In this document: one piece after another, positions 33,480-43,900 of the stretch
Layout of the letters: each line of letters opens with the position of its first letter
Position numbering within the stretch: the stretch's first letter is position 1
Assembly (NCBI GenBank): GCA_949294665.1
Contig: CASFID010000014.1
Coordinates: 62,001-126,000, forward strand
Reading direction: 5' to 3'
DNA length: 64,000 bases
Source: an uncultured Eubacteriales bacterium
GTDB taxonomy: Bacteria; Bacillota; Clostridia; Lachnospirales; Lachnospiraceae
Position numbers and translations under genes: made by a program
The notes under the pieces: generated by a model
Told to the model about the DNA's origin: nothing
What the model saw: the letters and a program-made list of their open reading frames with translations, nothing else
Databases searched by the model: none

Positions 33480-34139
33480 CTACCTCTCCTTTTTCTTTGA
33501 TCCGAATTTATTCTCTGTCCCGTTTACAAGTCTTTTGAGATTTTCCCTGTGACGGTACCATGCCAGAAACGTCATAAGGAAAAGCACTGCATAGAGCTCA
33601 ATACATCGGGATTTTTCCATATCAAACCAGCCCCACCGGCCGATCACGATCATCTCGGCCAAAAATACCGTATATGCCGCCAGCGAGCCCACGGATATGT
33701 ATCTTGTCACCGCCGCCGGGATCAGAAAGCAGGCCAGCGTGACCGGCATGAGCAGCAGACTCTCCGGCACATGCCAGAAACTGTTGACGACAACAAGTCC
33801 CGCCATAACGGCGATCCCTTTTCCTCCTTTGAATCCCATATAGAAAGGGAAATTGTGGCCGAGCGTCACCCCTGCGCCGGCATAGAGGGTGAGAAGCGGA
33901 CGGTATTCGCTTCCCCGGTACATAAAATACACGATGAGGAATGCGGCGACGCATTTGAGCACATCCCCGGCAAATGTCAGCGCTCCCGCTTTCCATCCGA
34001 GCACCCGCAGGGCATTTGTCGTGCCGGCATTCCCGCTCCCCTTTTTTCTGATGTCGACATGGCTCATCTCCCCGACGATATATCCGGTCTGAAAAAGACC
34101 ACACACATACCCGATGGCAAGACAGATCAATCGTTCCAT
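33480..34139 (-). CDS. plsY: Acyl-phosphate:glycerol-3-phosphate acyltransferase
   Basis: PlsY acylates glycerol-3-phosphate with the acyl-phosphate made by PlsX (encoded at 45.6-46.6 kb). The 219-residue membrane protein has about five segments and the family motifs GSGNAGTTNALRVLG near residue 36, GHNFPFYMGFKGGKG near 104 and a C-terminal cytoplasmic tail. It lies between der and gpsA with three-base gaps on both sides, the common der-plsY-gpsA order of Firmicutes. Confidence 0.95.
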   Translation of the reverse strand: MERLICLAIGYVCGLFQTGYIVGEMSHVDIRKKGSGNAGTTNALRVLGWKAGALTFAGDVLKCVAAFLIVYFMYRGSEYRPLLTLYAGAGVTLGHNFPFYMGFKGGKGIAVMAGLVVVNSFWHVPESLLLMPVTLACFLIPAAVTRYISVGSLAAYTVFLAEMIVIGRWGWFDMEKSRCIELYAVLFLMTFLAWYRHRENLKRLVNGTENKFGSKKKER

Positions 34140-34142
34140 ACT

Positions 34143-35471
34143 TTACTGCTCCTTTACCTTTCTCTCCCTGATGAAAAACTTCAGCGAAGTCCCCCTGAAT
34201 CCAAACGCCTCTCTGATCTTATTCTCAAGATACCTGGTATATGAGAAATGCATCAGTTCCTTATCGTTCACAAAGATCACAAAGGTCGGAGGCTTTACTG
34301 ACACCTGCGTGATATAATAGAGTTTCAGGCGCTTTCCTTTGTCGGACGGCGGCTGCTGCAGCGCGACCGCTTCCGTCATGATCTCGTTGAGAACTCCCGT
34401 GGCGATCCTCAGCGTCTGGTTCTCGATCACCATGTCGATCATGTCGTACAATTTGCCCAGTCTCTGCCCGGTAAGCGCAGACACATACATGATCTCGGCG
34501 TAAGGCATGTATGAAAGCACATGCCGGATATTCTTTTCGTACTCTCTCATCGTCCTGTCGTCCTTCTCGATGGCGTCCCACTTGTTGACGACGATGATGA
34601 CGCCTTTTCCTCTTTCATGAGCGATCCCCGCGATCTTTGCATCCTGTTCGGTGACTCCCTCTGTCGCGTCTATGACCATCAGCACCACGTCGGCGCGTTC
34701 GACAGCCGTCACAGTGCGGATAATACTGTAACGCTCAAGCTCTTCCTTGATCCGGCTCTTTCTCCGCAGTCCTGCGGTGTCGATAAAGACATATTCCCGT
34801 CCGTCATGAACGATGCGTGTGTCGATGGCGTCACGCGTTGTCCCCGCGATATCGGATACGATCACACGGTTCTCGCCGAGAAGGCGGTTGATGATCGAAG
34901 ATTTCCCCACGTTGGGTTTCCCCACGATGGCGATGCGGGGGCGCTCGTCCTCCTCTTCCTCATCGCTCCCCTCCGGAAAATGTTCCGCCACGGTCTCCAG
35001 CATGTCCCCGAGTCCGAGACGGGAAGCCGCTGACACCGGCACCGGGTCCCCGATCCCCAGATTATAGAATTCATAGACATCCGGCATATACTTTTCAAAA
35101 TGATCCACCTTGTTCACTACAAGGACCACCGGTTTCCCGGAACGTCTCAGCATATCGGCCACTTTTGAGTCCGCGTCCACAAGTCCCTGCCTTACGTCCG
35201 TGATGAAAATGATCACGTCCGCCGTATCGATCGCGATCTGAGCCTGTTCTCTCATCTGAGAGAGGATCACATCCTTGCTGTCAGGCTCGATACCGCCTGT
35301 ATCTATCAGTGTAAATTCTTTATCCAGCCATGTAACGTCCGCATAAATCCTGTCCCGCGTCACTCCGGGGGTGTCCTTTACGATGGAGATCATCTCCCCG
35401 GCCAGCGCGTTGAACAGCGTCGACTTTCCGACATTTGGGCGTCCCACGATGGCTACTACTGGTCTGCTCAT
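34143..35471 (-). CDS. der: Ribosome biogenesis GTPase Der (EngA)
   Basis: Der is a double GTPase needed for 50S assembly. The 442-residue protein has two G domains, GRPNVGKSTL near residue 9 with NKVD, and GKPNVGKSSI near 184 with NKWD, and a C-terminal KH-like domain ending in a basic tail. I start at the ATG at 35471 where GGAAAGG is correctly spaced; a TTG three codons before is less likely. It overlaps nothing, ending three bases before plsY. Confidence 0.96.
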   Translation of the reverse strand: MSRPVVAIVGRPNVGKSTLFNALAGEMISIVKDTPGVTRDRIYADVTWLDKEFTLIDTGGIEPDSKDVILSQMREQAQIAIDTADVIIFITDVRQGLVDADSKVADMLRRSGKPVVLVVNKVDHFEKYMPDVYEFYNLGIGDPVPVSAASRLGLGDMLETVAEHFPEGSDEEEEDERPRIAIVGKPNVGKSSIINRLLGENRVIVSDIAGTTRDAIDTRIVHDGREYVFIDTAGLRRKSRIKEELERYSIIRTVTAVERADVVLMVIDATEGVTEQDAKIAGIAHERGKGVIIVVNKWDAIEKDDRTMREYEKNIRHVLSYMPYAEIMYVSALTGQRLGKLYDMIDMVIENQTLRIATGVLNEIMTEAVALQQPPSDKGKRLKLYYITQVSVKPPTFVIFVNDKELMHFSYTRYLENKIREAFGFRGTSLKFFIRERKVKEQ

Positions 35472-35472
35472 T

Positions 35473-36807
35473 TTATTCAACCTTTCCTTGCTCTTTCTCG
35501 CCCAGGATCGCGTTGATCAGATCCTGTCCGCTTGATTTTACAATAACTACCGGCACTTGTAAAGCGTCGGAAAGCTCTTCTGCGGTAATGTCATCCAGAA
35601 ACACATCCTCATCCGCCTTAAGCATATTGCAGGGAATGAGAAGGGCGCTCCCCAGTTCCCTCCCGGAAAGCTGGGCGATCAGATCCTGTCCCGTGACGAG
35701 ACCGGATACCGTGATGCTCTCCCCGAAGAAATCATTTCGCACCGGATATACGCGGATCTTCATTCCGGGGAACTTCTCCGTCATGCACTCCGCCATCCGG
35801 CTGATATACGGACAGGCGAGCCGTCCTGTGGCCACAGAGAGTTCTCCGGTCCGGTCATCTCCCGCAAGAGAGTCGAAAGCCTCTTTGAATTCCTCCAGAA
35901 GCAGACGGAGCATCCCCACCCCGTTCTCAAGCTGCAGATATCCGTCATAACGCTCTTCCTCTGGAAGTTCTTCTTCCGCCAGCAGATACCACTCGTCGCC
36001 CGCATGGACGAAATGTGTTCCGTACTGTTCATAGATCCTCTTCTGCCATCTGTGGATGATGCCGAGCACAGCTCTCGCATCTTCTTTTGTAAAAGGCTCC
36101 AGCGGGTACAGGCCTTCCCTGAATTTCGTGAGGCCCACCGGAACGACGGAGACGCTCTTTAAAAGCGGGAGATATCCGGTCAGTTCTCTGATCGATCGCT
36201 CCAGGTGCTCTCCGTCGTTGATCCCTTTGCACAGTACGATCTGACCGTTCATCTCAACGCCGCCCTGATAGAGCATATCCACTTTCCTGAGAGCCTCGCC
36301 CGCGAACCGGTTGTGTAGCATCCGGCAGCGCAGCACAGGATCTGTCGTCTGAAACGAGATGTTGATCGGTTCCAGACGGTATCTTATGATCCTCTCGATG
36401 TCATGGTCGTCCATGTTTGTCAGAGTTACATAATTGCCCTGCAGGAAGGAAAGTCTGGAATCGTCGTCCTTAAAATAGAGGGTATCCCGCATCCCCGGCG
36501 GCATCTGATCGATAAAGCAAAAGATGCATTTATTCCGGCAGGAACGGTACTCGTCCATCAGTCCCTGTTCAAACTCGATGCCGAGCTGCTCGTCAGCGTC
36601 CTTTTCGATCTCCAGCTCCCACTGCTCTCCATCCGGTTTCTCGATAAGGAGCACGATCTTTTCCTCTTCCACATAGTACTGATAGTCGAAGACATCCTCG
36701 ATCCTGTGTCCGCTCACTTCCAGGAGCCTGTCTCCTGGTCCTACTCCCATCTCCTGAGCGATACTGCCGGGCAGAACGCTCTTTACGGTATGTGCGTGTC
36801 CTGTCAT
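35473..36807 (-). CDS. DUF512 protein with PDZ domain and radical-SAM-like cysteines
   Basis: The 444-residue protein starts with a PDZ-like domain (residues 1-65, LPGSIAQEMGVGPGDRLLEV), then a cysteine motif CRNKCIFC (C90, C94, C97) and IDQMPPGMR, then an elongator-like TIM-barrel region with NISFQTTDP and a C-terminal DUF512 domain with ATGRLACP. The C-x3-C-x2-C spacing is that of radical-SAM enzymes; the reaction is unknown. I start at the ATG at 36807 because GAGGAG is well spaced and an extended -10 lies between it and the upstream start. It heads the der-plsY-gpsA operon and is separated from der by one base. Confidence 0.88.
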   Translation of the reverse strand: MTGHAHTVKSVLPGSIAQEMGVGPGDRLLEVSGHRIEDVFDYQYYVEEEKIVLLIEKPDGEQWELEIEKDADEQLGIEFEQGLMDEYRSCRNKCIFCFIDQMPPGMRDTLYFKDDDSRLSFLQGNYVTLTNMDDHDIERIIRYRLEPINISFQTTDPVLRCRMLHNRFAGEALRKVDMLYQGGVEMNGQIVLCKGINDGEHLERSIRELTGYLPLLKSVSVVPVGLTKFREGLYPLEPFTKEDARAVLGIIHRWQKRIYEQYGTHFVHAGDEWYLLAEEELPEEERYDGYLQLENGVGMLRLLLEEFKEAFDSLAGDDRTGELSVATGRLACPYISRMAECMTEKFPGMKIRVYPVRNDFFGESITVSGLVTGQDLIAQLSGRELGSALLIPCNMLKADEDVFLDDITAEELSDALQVPVVIVKSSGQDLINAILGEKEQGKVE

Positions 36808-36847
36808 ATATGAAAACTCCTCGTATCTTCCTGTTTTCTCCCCGTCA

Positions 36848-36856
36848 AGTATAACA
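36848..36856 (-). promoter_or_regulatory. Extended -10 promoter of DUF512-der-plsY-gpsA
   Basis: TGTTATACT on the minus strand lies 41 bases upstream of the chosen start codon. The TTGCGC 16 bases earlier is a weak -35. Its position supports the shorter reading of the DUF512 gene. Confidence 0.5.
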
Positions 36857-36898
36857 TAATTCCTCACAGGCGCAAAGCCATTATCTGCCAAAACCTTC

Positions 36899-36927
36899 TT
36901 GAATTTGTATAAGAAAGATGTTATAAA
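36899..36927 (+). promoter_or_regulatory. Promoter of prs
   Basis: TTGAAT, a 17-base spacer and TATAAA lie 56 bases upstream of the prs start codon. Confidence 0.8.
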
Positions 36928-36982
36928 AGATATGTAAATCTACGACAGATCAGATAAAAAAGATCAACAACAGGAGAAAAAA

Positions 36983-38164
36983 ATGTCAAATATCGAACTT
37001 TTAGAAAAAACGCTCCCCACCGCGCCTCTTAAGATCGTCGCGATGGAGAGCTGCCGTGAACTCGGTCAGAAAGTCAATGATTACATCGTCTCTTTCCGTG
37101 CCAACACGATCAACGAAGTATCAGAATCTCCCCTTTATGTCAATTACAAATCAAACAATTATCTCGTCGACTGCGAGTGTCCCAGATTCGGCACCGGGGA
37201 GGCCAAAGGCATCCTGCGGGAGACGATCCGGGGAACCGACCTGTTCATCATGACGGATGTATGCAATTACAGCCTTACCTATACTGTGAACGGGCATCGC
37301 AACCATATGTCTCCTGACGACCACTACCAGGATCTCAAAAGGATCATCTCAGCGGCCACAGGCAAGGCGCGCCGCATCAATGTCATCATGCCTTTCCTCT
37401 ATGAGAGCCGTCAGCATAAGCGGACAAAAAGAGAATCTCTGGACTGCGCGCTCGCGCTCGAAGAGCTCTCGGCCATGGGCGTGTCCAATATCATCACCTT
37501 TGACGCCCATGATCCAAGAGTACAGAACGCGATCCCGCTGAGCGGATTTGACAACTTCAGCCCGTCCTATCAGTTCATGAAAGCGATCTTCCGGGCTGTT
37601 CCGGATCTGATCCCGGACAAGGATCATCTCATGGTCATAAGCCCCGATGAAGGCGCTATGCACCGCGCCGTCTATCTCTCCAATATTCTCGGTGTTGATA
37701 TGGGGATGTTTTACAAACGCCGTGATTATTCCGTCATCATCGACGGAAAGAACCCGATCGTCGCGCACGAATTTCTCGGGGACGATGTGAACGGCAAGGA
37801 CGTGATCATCATCGACGACATGATCTCCTCCGGAGGGAGCATGCTCGACGTCGCCAGACAGGTAAAAGAACGGAACGCGGGGCGCGTCTTTGTATGTACT
37901 ACTTTCGGTCTGTTCACGGATGGATTTAAAAAATTCGATGAGTATTATGAGAAAGGATACATCCATAAAGTGATAACGACGAACCTGACTTATCTTCCGC
38001 CCGAACTGTATGAAAAGCCGTACTTTGTACCGGCGGAGATGAGCAAATTCCTCGCTCTTATCATTGATTCGCTGAATCACGATATCACGATCGGTTCCGT
38101 CCTGAACCCGACGGATAAGATCCACTCTCTTCTTGAGAAGCGGGCAAGGGGAGAGAAGATCTGA
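36983..38164 (+). CDS. prs: Ribose-phosphate pyrophosphokinase, long clostridial form
   Basis: Prs makes PRPP from ribose-5-phosphate and ATP. At 393 residues it is about 75 longer than the classical form. Recognisable blocks are PFLYESRQHKRTKRES near residue 137 (classical P-Y-x4-RQDR), TFDAHDPRVQ near 172, SPDEGAMHRAVYL near 219 and the PRPP loop VIIIDDMISSGGSMLDVA near 274. The catalytic loop and metal residues are altered compared with Bacillus Prs but the overall order holds. It has its own promoter and a strong terminator. Confidence 0.88.
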   Translation: MSNIELLEKTLPTAPLKIVAMESCRELGQKVNDYIVSFRANTINEVSESPLYVNYKSNNYLVDCECPRFGTGEAKGILRETIRGTDLFIMTDVCNYSLTYTVNGHRNHMSPDDHYQDLKRIISAATGKARRINVIMPFLYESRQHKRTKRESLDCALALEELSAMGVSNIITFDAHDPRVQNAIPLSGFDNFSPSYQFMKAIFRAVPDLIPDKDHLMVISPDEGAMHRAVYLSNILGVDMGMFYKRRDYSVIIDGKNPIVAHEFLGDDVNGKDVIIIDDMISSGGSMLDVARQVKERNAGRVFVCTTFGLFTDGFKKFDEYYEKGYIHKVITTNLTYLPPELYEKPYFVPAEMSKFLALIIDSLNHDITIGSVLNPTDKIHSLLEKRARGEKI

Positions 38165-38202
38165 ATTTCTCGATCCATGATCGGAGACATCTGATATTAC
38201 GG

Positions 38203-38241
38203 GCCGGAGACTGTCATCTCAGTCTCCGGCTTTCATATTTT
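38203..38241 (+). terminator. Terminator of prs
   Basis: An 11-base perfect stem (38203-38213 with 38220-38230), six-base loop and the tail TTTCATATTTT. The stem includes the stop codon and last codons of the convergent DUF1653 gene. Confidence 0.85.
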
Positions 38242-38708
38242 GCCTTTGTCTTCAGGAAGCGCATCAGAGCCGCATACCGCTCCTCCAAAGTCTCGGAATT
38301 CTCGGCAAACTCCAGACTTTCGGCCGCTGCCGTCAGGAACCGCGCATCGATCTGCGCCTGATGTTTCTGAAGGAACTCGATGCGGTCTTCATTGTCTACA
38401 AGTTCAAGAAATTCCAGGATCAGCGCCGTAGTATTTCCATGCCTTCTGAGTTCTTCCCCGTGACTGACGTTTCTGTCCCTGCACAGTTCAAATCGGTACT
38501 TCTGATCCGGATGCGGATATTTCCCGGTATCCAGCGGGCTCAAAAAAGTCTCCAGAAAGCTCGCATAGACTCTGCGGGTTCCCTCCATACTCTCGAAGAC
38601 GACCATATCTTCTCCGGTCTCCGTGCATACTGCAAGTTCCAGGATCTTATACTTCTTTCCCTTAAAATGTCTGTAGATATCTCCTTTTTTCGGAATCCTT
38701 CTTTCCAT
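38214..38708 (-). CDS. DUF1653 protein
   Basis: The 164-residue protein carries an N-terminal DUF1653 domain (about residues 7-72: YRHFKGKKYKILELA, then VVFESMEG and YPHPDQKYRFE), a small beta-rich module of unknown function common in Clostridia. The rest is helical with many Glu and Arg. The start at 38708 is the only good ATG; AAAGGAG is about 14 bases upstream, a long spacing. It follows ilvA and its last codons lie within the prs terminator stem. Confidence 0.85.
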   Translation of the reverse strand: MERRIPKKGDIYRHFKGKKYKILELAVCTETGEDMVVFESMEGTRRVYASFLETFLSPLDTGKYPHPDQKYRFELCRDRNVSHGEELRRHGNTTALILEFLELVDNEDRIEFLQKHQAQIDARFLTAAAESLEFAENSETLEERYAALMRFLKTKAKYESRRLR

Positions 38709-38733
38709 GATACGGCAAACAGCTCCTTTGGTC

Positions 38734-39948
38734 TTAATACAGTTTGGCACTGATCAGCTTCGGGCGGAATCCGTTCTGCTCAAGTGCGTCGAGGATACGG
38801 TTCTTATGCTCTGTTCCAAACGCTTCCATCGTGATGCGAAGTTCTACCGCCGCATTGCGGTTGGTGCTCACAAACTGATTATGCTCCAGCTTGATCACGT
38901 TGCCCTGCTCGTCTGCGATCGTCTTCGCCACCTGAACAAGCTCTCCCGGCTTATCGGGGAGGAGAACCGACACAGAGAAGATACGGTCTCTCTGGATCAG
39001 TCCGTGCTGAACGATGGAAGACATCGTAATGACGTCCATATTCCCGCCGCTTAAGATGCAGACGACCTTCTTCCCTTTCAGATCTATCTGTCTGAGCGCC
39101 GCAACCGACAGAAGTCCCGAATTCTCCACGATCATCTTGTGGTTTTCTACCATATCGAGAAATGCTCCGATCAACTCGTCGTCGTCTACGAGAAGCATGT
39201 CGTCTACATTCTCCTTGACGTAAGGCAGTATCTTATCTCCTACGGCTTTCACCGCAGTCCCGTCCGCGATCGTGTCGGCGCTTTCCAGTTCCACGACCTC
39301 GCCGGCCTGCAGAGCCGCGGTCATGCTGGCCGCTTCGGAGGGCTCCACGCCGATCACCTTTATCTTGGGATTGAGCATCTTTGCCAGTGTCGCCACTCCT
39401 GAGATCAGGCCGCCGCCGCCGACAGGCACGAGAATGTAATCCACAGTGGGAAGTTCCTGGACGATCTCCATAGCAATGCTTCCCTGCCCGGTCGCCACAT
39501 CCAGATCATTGAAGGGATGGACGAAAGTGTATCCTTCTTTCTCCGCAAGCTCACATGCATAAGCATAAGAATCGTCATACACATCTCCGTACAAAATGAC
39601 CTCGGCTCCATAGCTCTTCGTCCGGTTCACCTTGATAAGAGGAGTGACCGTAGGCATGACGATCACTGCCCTGCACCCGAACTTCCTGGCGGCGAAAGCC
39701 ACGCCCTGCGCATGATTTCCGGCAGACGCGGTGATGAGTCCGCGCGCCCTCTCTTCTTCACTCATCGTACTGATCTTGTAATATGCGCCGCGGATCTTGT
39801 ACGCGCCGGTATGCTGCATATTTTCCGGTTTCAGATACACTTTTCCGCCGGTCAGTTCGCTCAGATACTCGCTGTGCACAAGTTTTGTCGGATTGGTTAC
39901 TTTTTTGACCAGCTCACTTGCCTCCTCGAATTTCTCCAGTGTCATCAT
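38734..39948 (-). CDS. ilvA: Threonine ammonia-lyase with ACT domain
   Basis: The PLP enzyme converts threonine to 2-oxobutanoate, feeding isoleucine synthesis or threonine catabolism. The 404-residue protein has the PLP lysine block QHTGAYKIRGAYYK near residue 50, SAGNHAQGVA, the glycine loop VPVGGGGLISG near 178, and a C-terminal ACT-like domain (about 325-404). Two ATGs are adjacent; I use the first. The single short regulatory domain resembles the YbxI/TdcB-ACT type, so isoleucine feedback is uncertain. Other ilv genes are 19 kb away. Confidence 0.93.
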   Translation of the reverse strand: MMTLEKFEEASELVKKVTNPTKLVHSEYLSELTGGKVYLKPENMQHTGAYKIRGAYYKISTMSEEERARGLITASAGNHAQGVAFAARKFGCRAVIVMPTVTPLIKVNRTKSYGAEVILYGDVYDDSYAYACELAEKEGYTFVHPFNDLDVATGQGSIAMEIVQELPTVDYILVPVGGGGLISGVATLAKMLNPKIKVIGVEPSEAASMTAALQAGEVVELESADTIADGTAVKAVGDKILPYVKENVDDMLLVDDDELIGAFLDMVENHKMIVENSGLLSVAALRQIDLKGKKVVCILSGGNMDVITMSSIVQHGLIQRDRIFSVSVLLPDKPGELVQVAKTIADEQGNVIKLEHNQFVSTNRNAAVELRITMEAFGTEHKNRILDALEQNGFRPKLISAKLY

Positions 39949-39969
39949 CTTATCTTCCTTCTTTCTTTC

Positions 39970-40905
39970 TTATTCTTCTTCTCCACGGTAAAACAGCGCG
40001 TTTACGAACTCCTCCGGATCAAATTTCTGCAGATCGTCTATCGATTCTCCCACGCCGATATATTTTACCGGTATCTTCAGTTCCGCCTGTACGGCTACGG
40101 CGATCCCGCCTTTTGCCGTCCCGTCCATCTTCGTCAGGATCACTCCCGTGATATCCGCTGCCTCGTTGAACTCCCTTGCCTGAACAAGCGCATTCTGGCC
40201 TGTCGTGGCATCCAGGACTACGAGCGTCTCCCTGTACGCGTCCGGATATTCCCGGTCGATCACGCGGTCGATCTTCTTCAACTCTTCCATCAGATTTTTC
40301 TTGTTGTGCAGTCTCCCTGCCGTATCGCACAGAAGCACATCCGCTTTCCTCGCTTTCGCTGCGGAAACAGCGTCATAGATCACGGAAGCGGGATCCGCCC
40401 CCTCCTGTCCTCCGATCATCTCAACTCCTGCGCGGACCGCCCACTCGTTCAGCTGTTCGCCCGCCGCCGCGCGGAACGTATCTGCCGCCGCGATTATGAC
40501 GCGCTTTCCCTGACTTTTCAGTTTCCCGGCCAGCTTTCCGATAGTCGTCGTCTTGCCCACACCGTTGACTCCGATCACAAAAACGACGGAGGTCCGCTCT
40601 TCAAATTCATACGCGGTGTCTCCCACATCCATCTGTTCCTTGATGCTGTCAATCAGAAGCTGTCTGCACTCAAGCGGTTCTTTGATGTGCTGCGTGCGCA
40701 CCTTCTCTCTGAGATCGTCCAGGATGTTCATCGTGGCATGGACTCCCAGATCTCCCATGATAAGGATTTCCTCCAGTTCTTCATAGAACTCCTCGTCTAT
40801 CTTTGAAAAACCGTGAAAGATACTGTCCATACCGGACACAATATTGTCTCTTGTCTTCGTCAGGCCTGATACGAGCCGTTTAAAAAAGCCTTTTTTCTCT
40901 TCCAT
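39970..40905 (-). CDS. ftsY: Signal recognition particle receptor FtsY
   Basis: FtsY is the GTPase that docks SRP-ribosome complexes at the membrane. The 311-residue protein has a short N domain and a complete G domain with GVNGVGKTTTIGK near residue 107, DTAGRLHNK near 196 and TKMDGTAKGG near 252. The acidic N-terminal extension is short, as usual in Firmicutes. It follows smc by 30 bases in the rnc-smc-ftsY order. Confidence 0.96.
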   Translation of the reverse strand: MEEKKGFFKRLVSGLTKTRDNIVSGMDSIFHGFSKIDEEFYEELEEILIMGDLGVHATMNILDDLREKVRTQHIKEPLECRQLLIDSIKEQMDVGDTAYEFEERTSVVFVIGVNGVGKTTTIGKLAGKLKSQGKRVIIAAADTFRAAAGEQLNEWAVRAGVEMIGGQEGADPASVIYDAVSAAKARKADVLLCDTAGRLHNKKNLMEELKKIDRVIDREYPDAYRETLVVLDATTGQNALVQAREFNEAADITGVILTKMDGTAKGGIAVAVQAELKIPVKYIGVGESIDDLQKFDPEEFVNALFYRGEEE

Positions 40906-40935
40906 TATCTTGATCCTCTCCTCCCGATAGACTTG

Positions 40936-43900
40936 TTATTTGTCCAGTTCATTTTCCAGCAGATCCACAGACACAAGAGTGGAAACACCTTTTTCCTGCA
41001 TGGTGATCCCATACAGGCGGTCTGCGGAAGACATTGTCCCTCTTCTGTGCGTGATCACGATAAACTGGGTGCTCTTTGTCAGCTTGTGAAGGTACCGTGC
41101 AAATCTGGTCACGTTGCTGTCGTCCAGAGCCGCCTCGATCTCGTCGAGCAGGCAGAACGGAGACGGCTTGAGATTCTGTATCGCAAACAGGAGCGAGATT
41201 GCTGTCAGAGCCTTCTCCCCTCCGGAGAGCTGCATCATGTTCTGCAGCTTCTTTCCCGGCGGCTGGGCGATGATGCGTATGCCCGCCTCGAGGATGTCTT
41301 CATCTTCCATAAGCTCCAGCGTCCCTTTGCCGCCGCCGAAGAGTTCCCGGAAAACGATATTGAACTCCTCCGATATCTTTTTGAACTGCTCGCTGAACTG
41401 TTTCCGCATGGCGGAATCCAGTTCCGCGATGATCTGGACCAGAGTGGCCTCCGCTTCCACCAGATCGTCATGCTGCCCTTTCAGGAACTCGTACCTCTCG
41501 GATATGTTCTTGTAATCCTCAATGGCATTAACGTTCACTGTCCCCAGTTTGCGTATGTCGGTTTTCAGCGTCTGTATCTGCTTCTTCATGTAGGCCAGGT
41601 CCGTCAGGTTGACGTCCCGCAGTTCCATCGCGTGATTGTAGGTGATCTCATATTCTTCCCACATATAATTCATCTGTTTTTCCGAAGACGCCTCATAGGA
41701 TTCTTTCTGGCTGTTCAGACGGAAACACTCTTTATCCAGGGATGAAATGTGCTTTGAGAGTTCCTCCCTCATCTTCAGGAAATCCCTGTGCTTCTGATTG
41801 AGTTCCTCCCGTTTCTTTGTCTGTGCGCCGATCTCTTTTCCGATCTCGTCATACAGATCTTTCGAGTCCTCGATCGTCTGGCGCAGCTCTTTGATCTTAT
41901 CTTCCTTTTCTTTTATCTCTCCCGACGTATTGTCCTTGCTGATATCGAGTTCTTTAAGTTCTGATTCAAACTTCTCGATCTCGTCGCCGATACGGCTGAT
42001 ATTCTCTTCGATAAATGCATTCTGCTGCTCGAAACCGGCCAGGGCAAGATGCACTTTTTCCGATTCTCTGAGCTGGACTCCCTCGTTCTCCTTTTCTGTC
42101 TCCAGTTTCTTCTGCAGATCGTCGATCGTCCGGTTCAGTTCCTGTTCCAGACTTTCCGACGTCTCCAGTTCCATCTGGATAGACTCTTCATTATCCGCGA
42201 TCGTGCGGAGTTCCCGTTCGAGATCCTCCTGTTCTTTCAGAAATCTCTCGCGGCGTTCCTCCGCCTCGCGCTGACGGATCTGCGTCTGCTCGACGTTCAT
42301 CCTCTCCGTATTCTCGAGAACGGACGCTCTCCTGAGCTCTGTCTGTATGGAGTCGATCTCATTATAACATGCCGCACGCGCGCTCTTCACTTCGCTGACC
42401 TGTCTTTCCATGGCATCCATATCGCTTTTCAGCATTGCCACGGTCTTCTCGAATTCCTCGATCTCCCTTCTTCTGCTCAGAAGATTGCTGGAATTCTTAA
42501 AGGCGCCGCCTGTCATGGAGCCGCCCGGATTGATGAGTTCTCCTTCCAGCGTGACAAGACGCAGAGACTGCCGATATTTGCGCGCGATCGTAATTCCGTC
42601 GTCGATGTTCTGCACTACGATCGTCCTGCCGAGAAGCTGATCGGCGAGCGCCGAAAAACGCTTTTCCACATGGACGAGCGTATTTGCCAGGCCGATCACG
42701 CCTTTTTCTCTGAGCGCTTCCGGCGTACGTATCCCTGTGCCGCCGTGCATACTCGTAAGCGGCAGGAACGTAGCCCTCCCATATTTATTTTTCTTGAGAA
42801 AACCGATCATTCTCTTTGCCGTCTCTTCACTGTCCGTCACAATATTCTGGATACTTCCTCCCAGGGCGGTCTCGATGGCGATCTCATACTCTTTGTCAAC
42901 CTTGATGATATCGGCCACAACGCCGATCAGGCCTTTCTCGTGGTCTTTATTCGCCATTACTTTCCGGATACTGTTGCCGTACCCGTCGTATCGCTCTGTG
43001 ATGTTTTTCAGAGACTCCAGCCGGGAAGATTCTCTGTGGTACGCAGTCTGTCCGATCCGCAGCTTTTCCTGTTTTACATTCAGTTCCTTCTGGAGCGCCT
43101 CTATCTTCTGCTCGTTCTCACGGATCCTGTCATTATATCCCCGGATCGACTCCTGCACCTTCTGAAGTTCCTCTTCATACTCCTTGAGTCTCTGTGCCAG
43201 ACGCTCGGACTCATCGGATATCTCGGACATATTTGCGGCGATCTCCGCTTTCCTTGAGGCGATCTGCTGTCTTGTCGTATCATAATGCTGGATCTTTGCC
43301 CTCGTCGATGCCCTGCTGCCGAGAAGTTCCATGATCTCCTGCTTCTTCTCCTCGATCGAGGCGGTATGTCCTGCGATCAGAGACTGCACCTCTATGAGCG
43401 CTGTCTTGGCCTCCGCATCCCGGCCGGCAGCCTCTTTTAATTTCTCCTGGACGTCCTTTCTCTCTTCCTCGAAAGAGCTCTTTTGTTCCAGTCTTGTATC
43501 GATCTCCACATGTATTGCGCTGGCGCGGTTATCGTAGTGCTCGTCGTTCATACGTGCAGTATTGATCTGCTCTTTGAGGACGTTGATCTGGCCTTCAAGC
43601 TGCTGTTTTAAAAGATTCGTCTCGTTGAGCTGGTTTCTGGCAGTATCAATAGCGAGATCGATACTTTCCACTTCTTCCTCAATGGCTTCATATTCCGTCT
43701 TCATCTTGTCGTAACGGCTGTTCGACTCCGCCATCTCTGAGGAAGCGATCTCATACTTTTCCTCTATCTCGCGGATCCGTTCGCGCAGCCGCTCCTCCTC
43801 AAGAAGGAACATATTAATATCAAAAGTCTTTAATTCTTCCTTTTTTCTGAGATATTCTCTGGCTGTCTCAGACTGTTTTTCAAGAGGACCGAGCTGCTTT

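Noticed and set aside
42049..43257. A 402-codon open frame inside smc on the opposite strand
   Set aside because: It is a mirror of the smc coiled-coil codons with no start signals.
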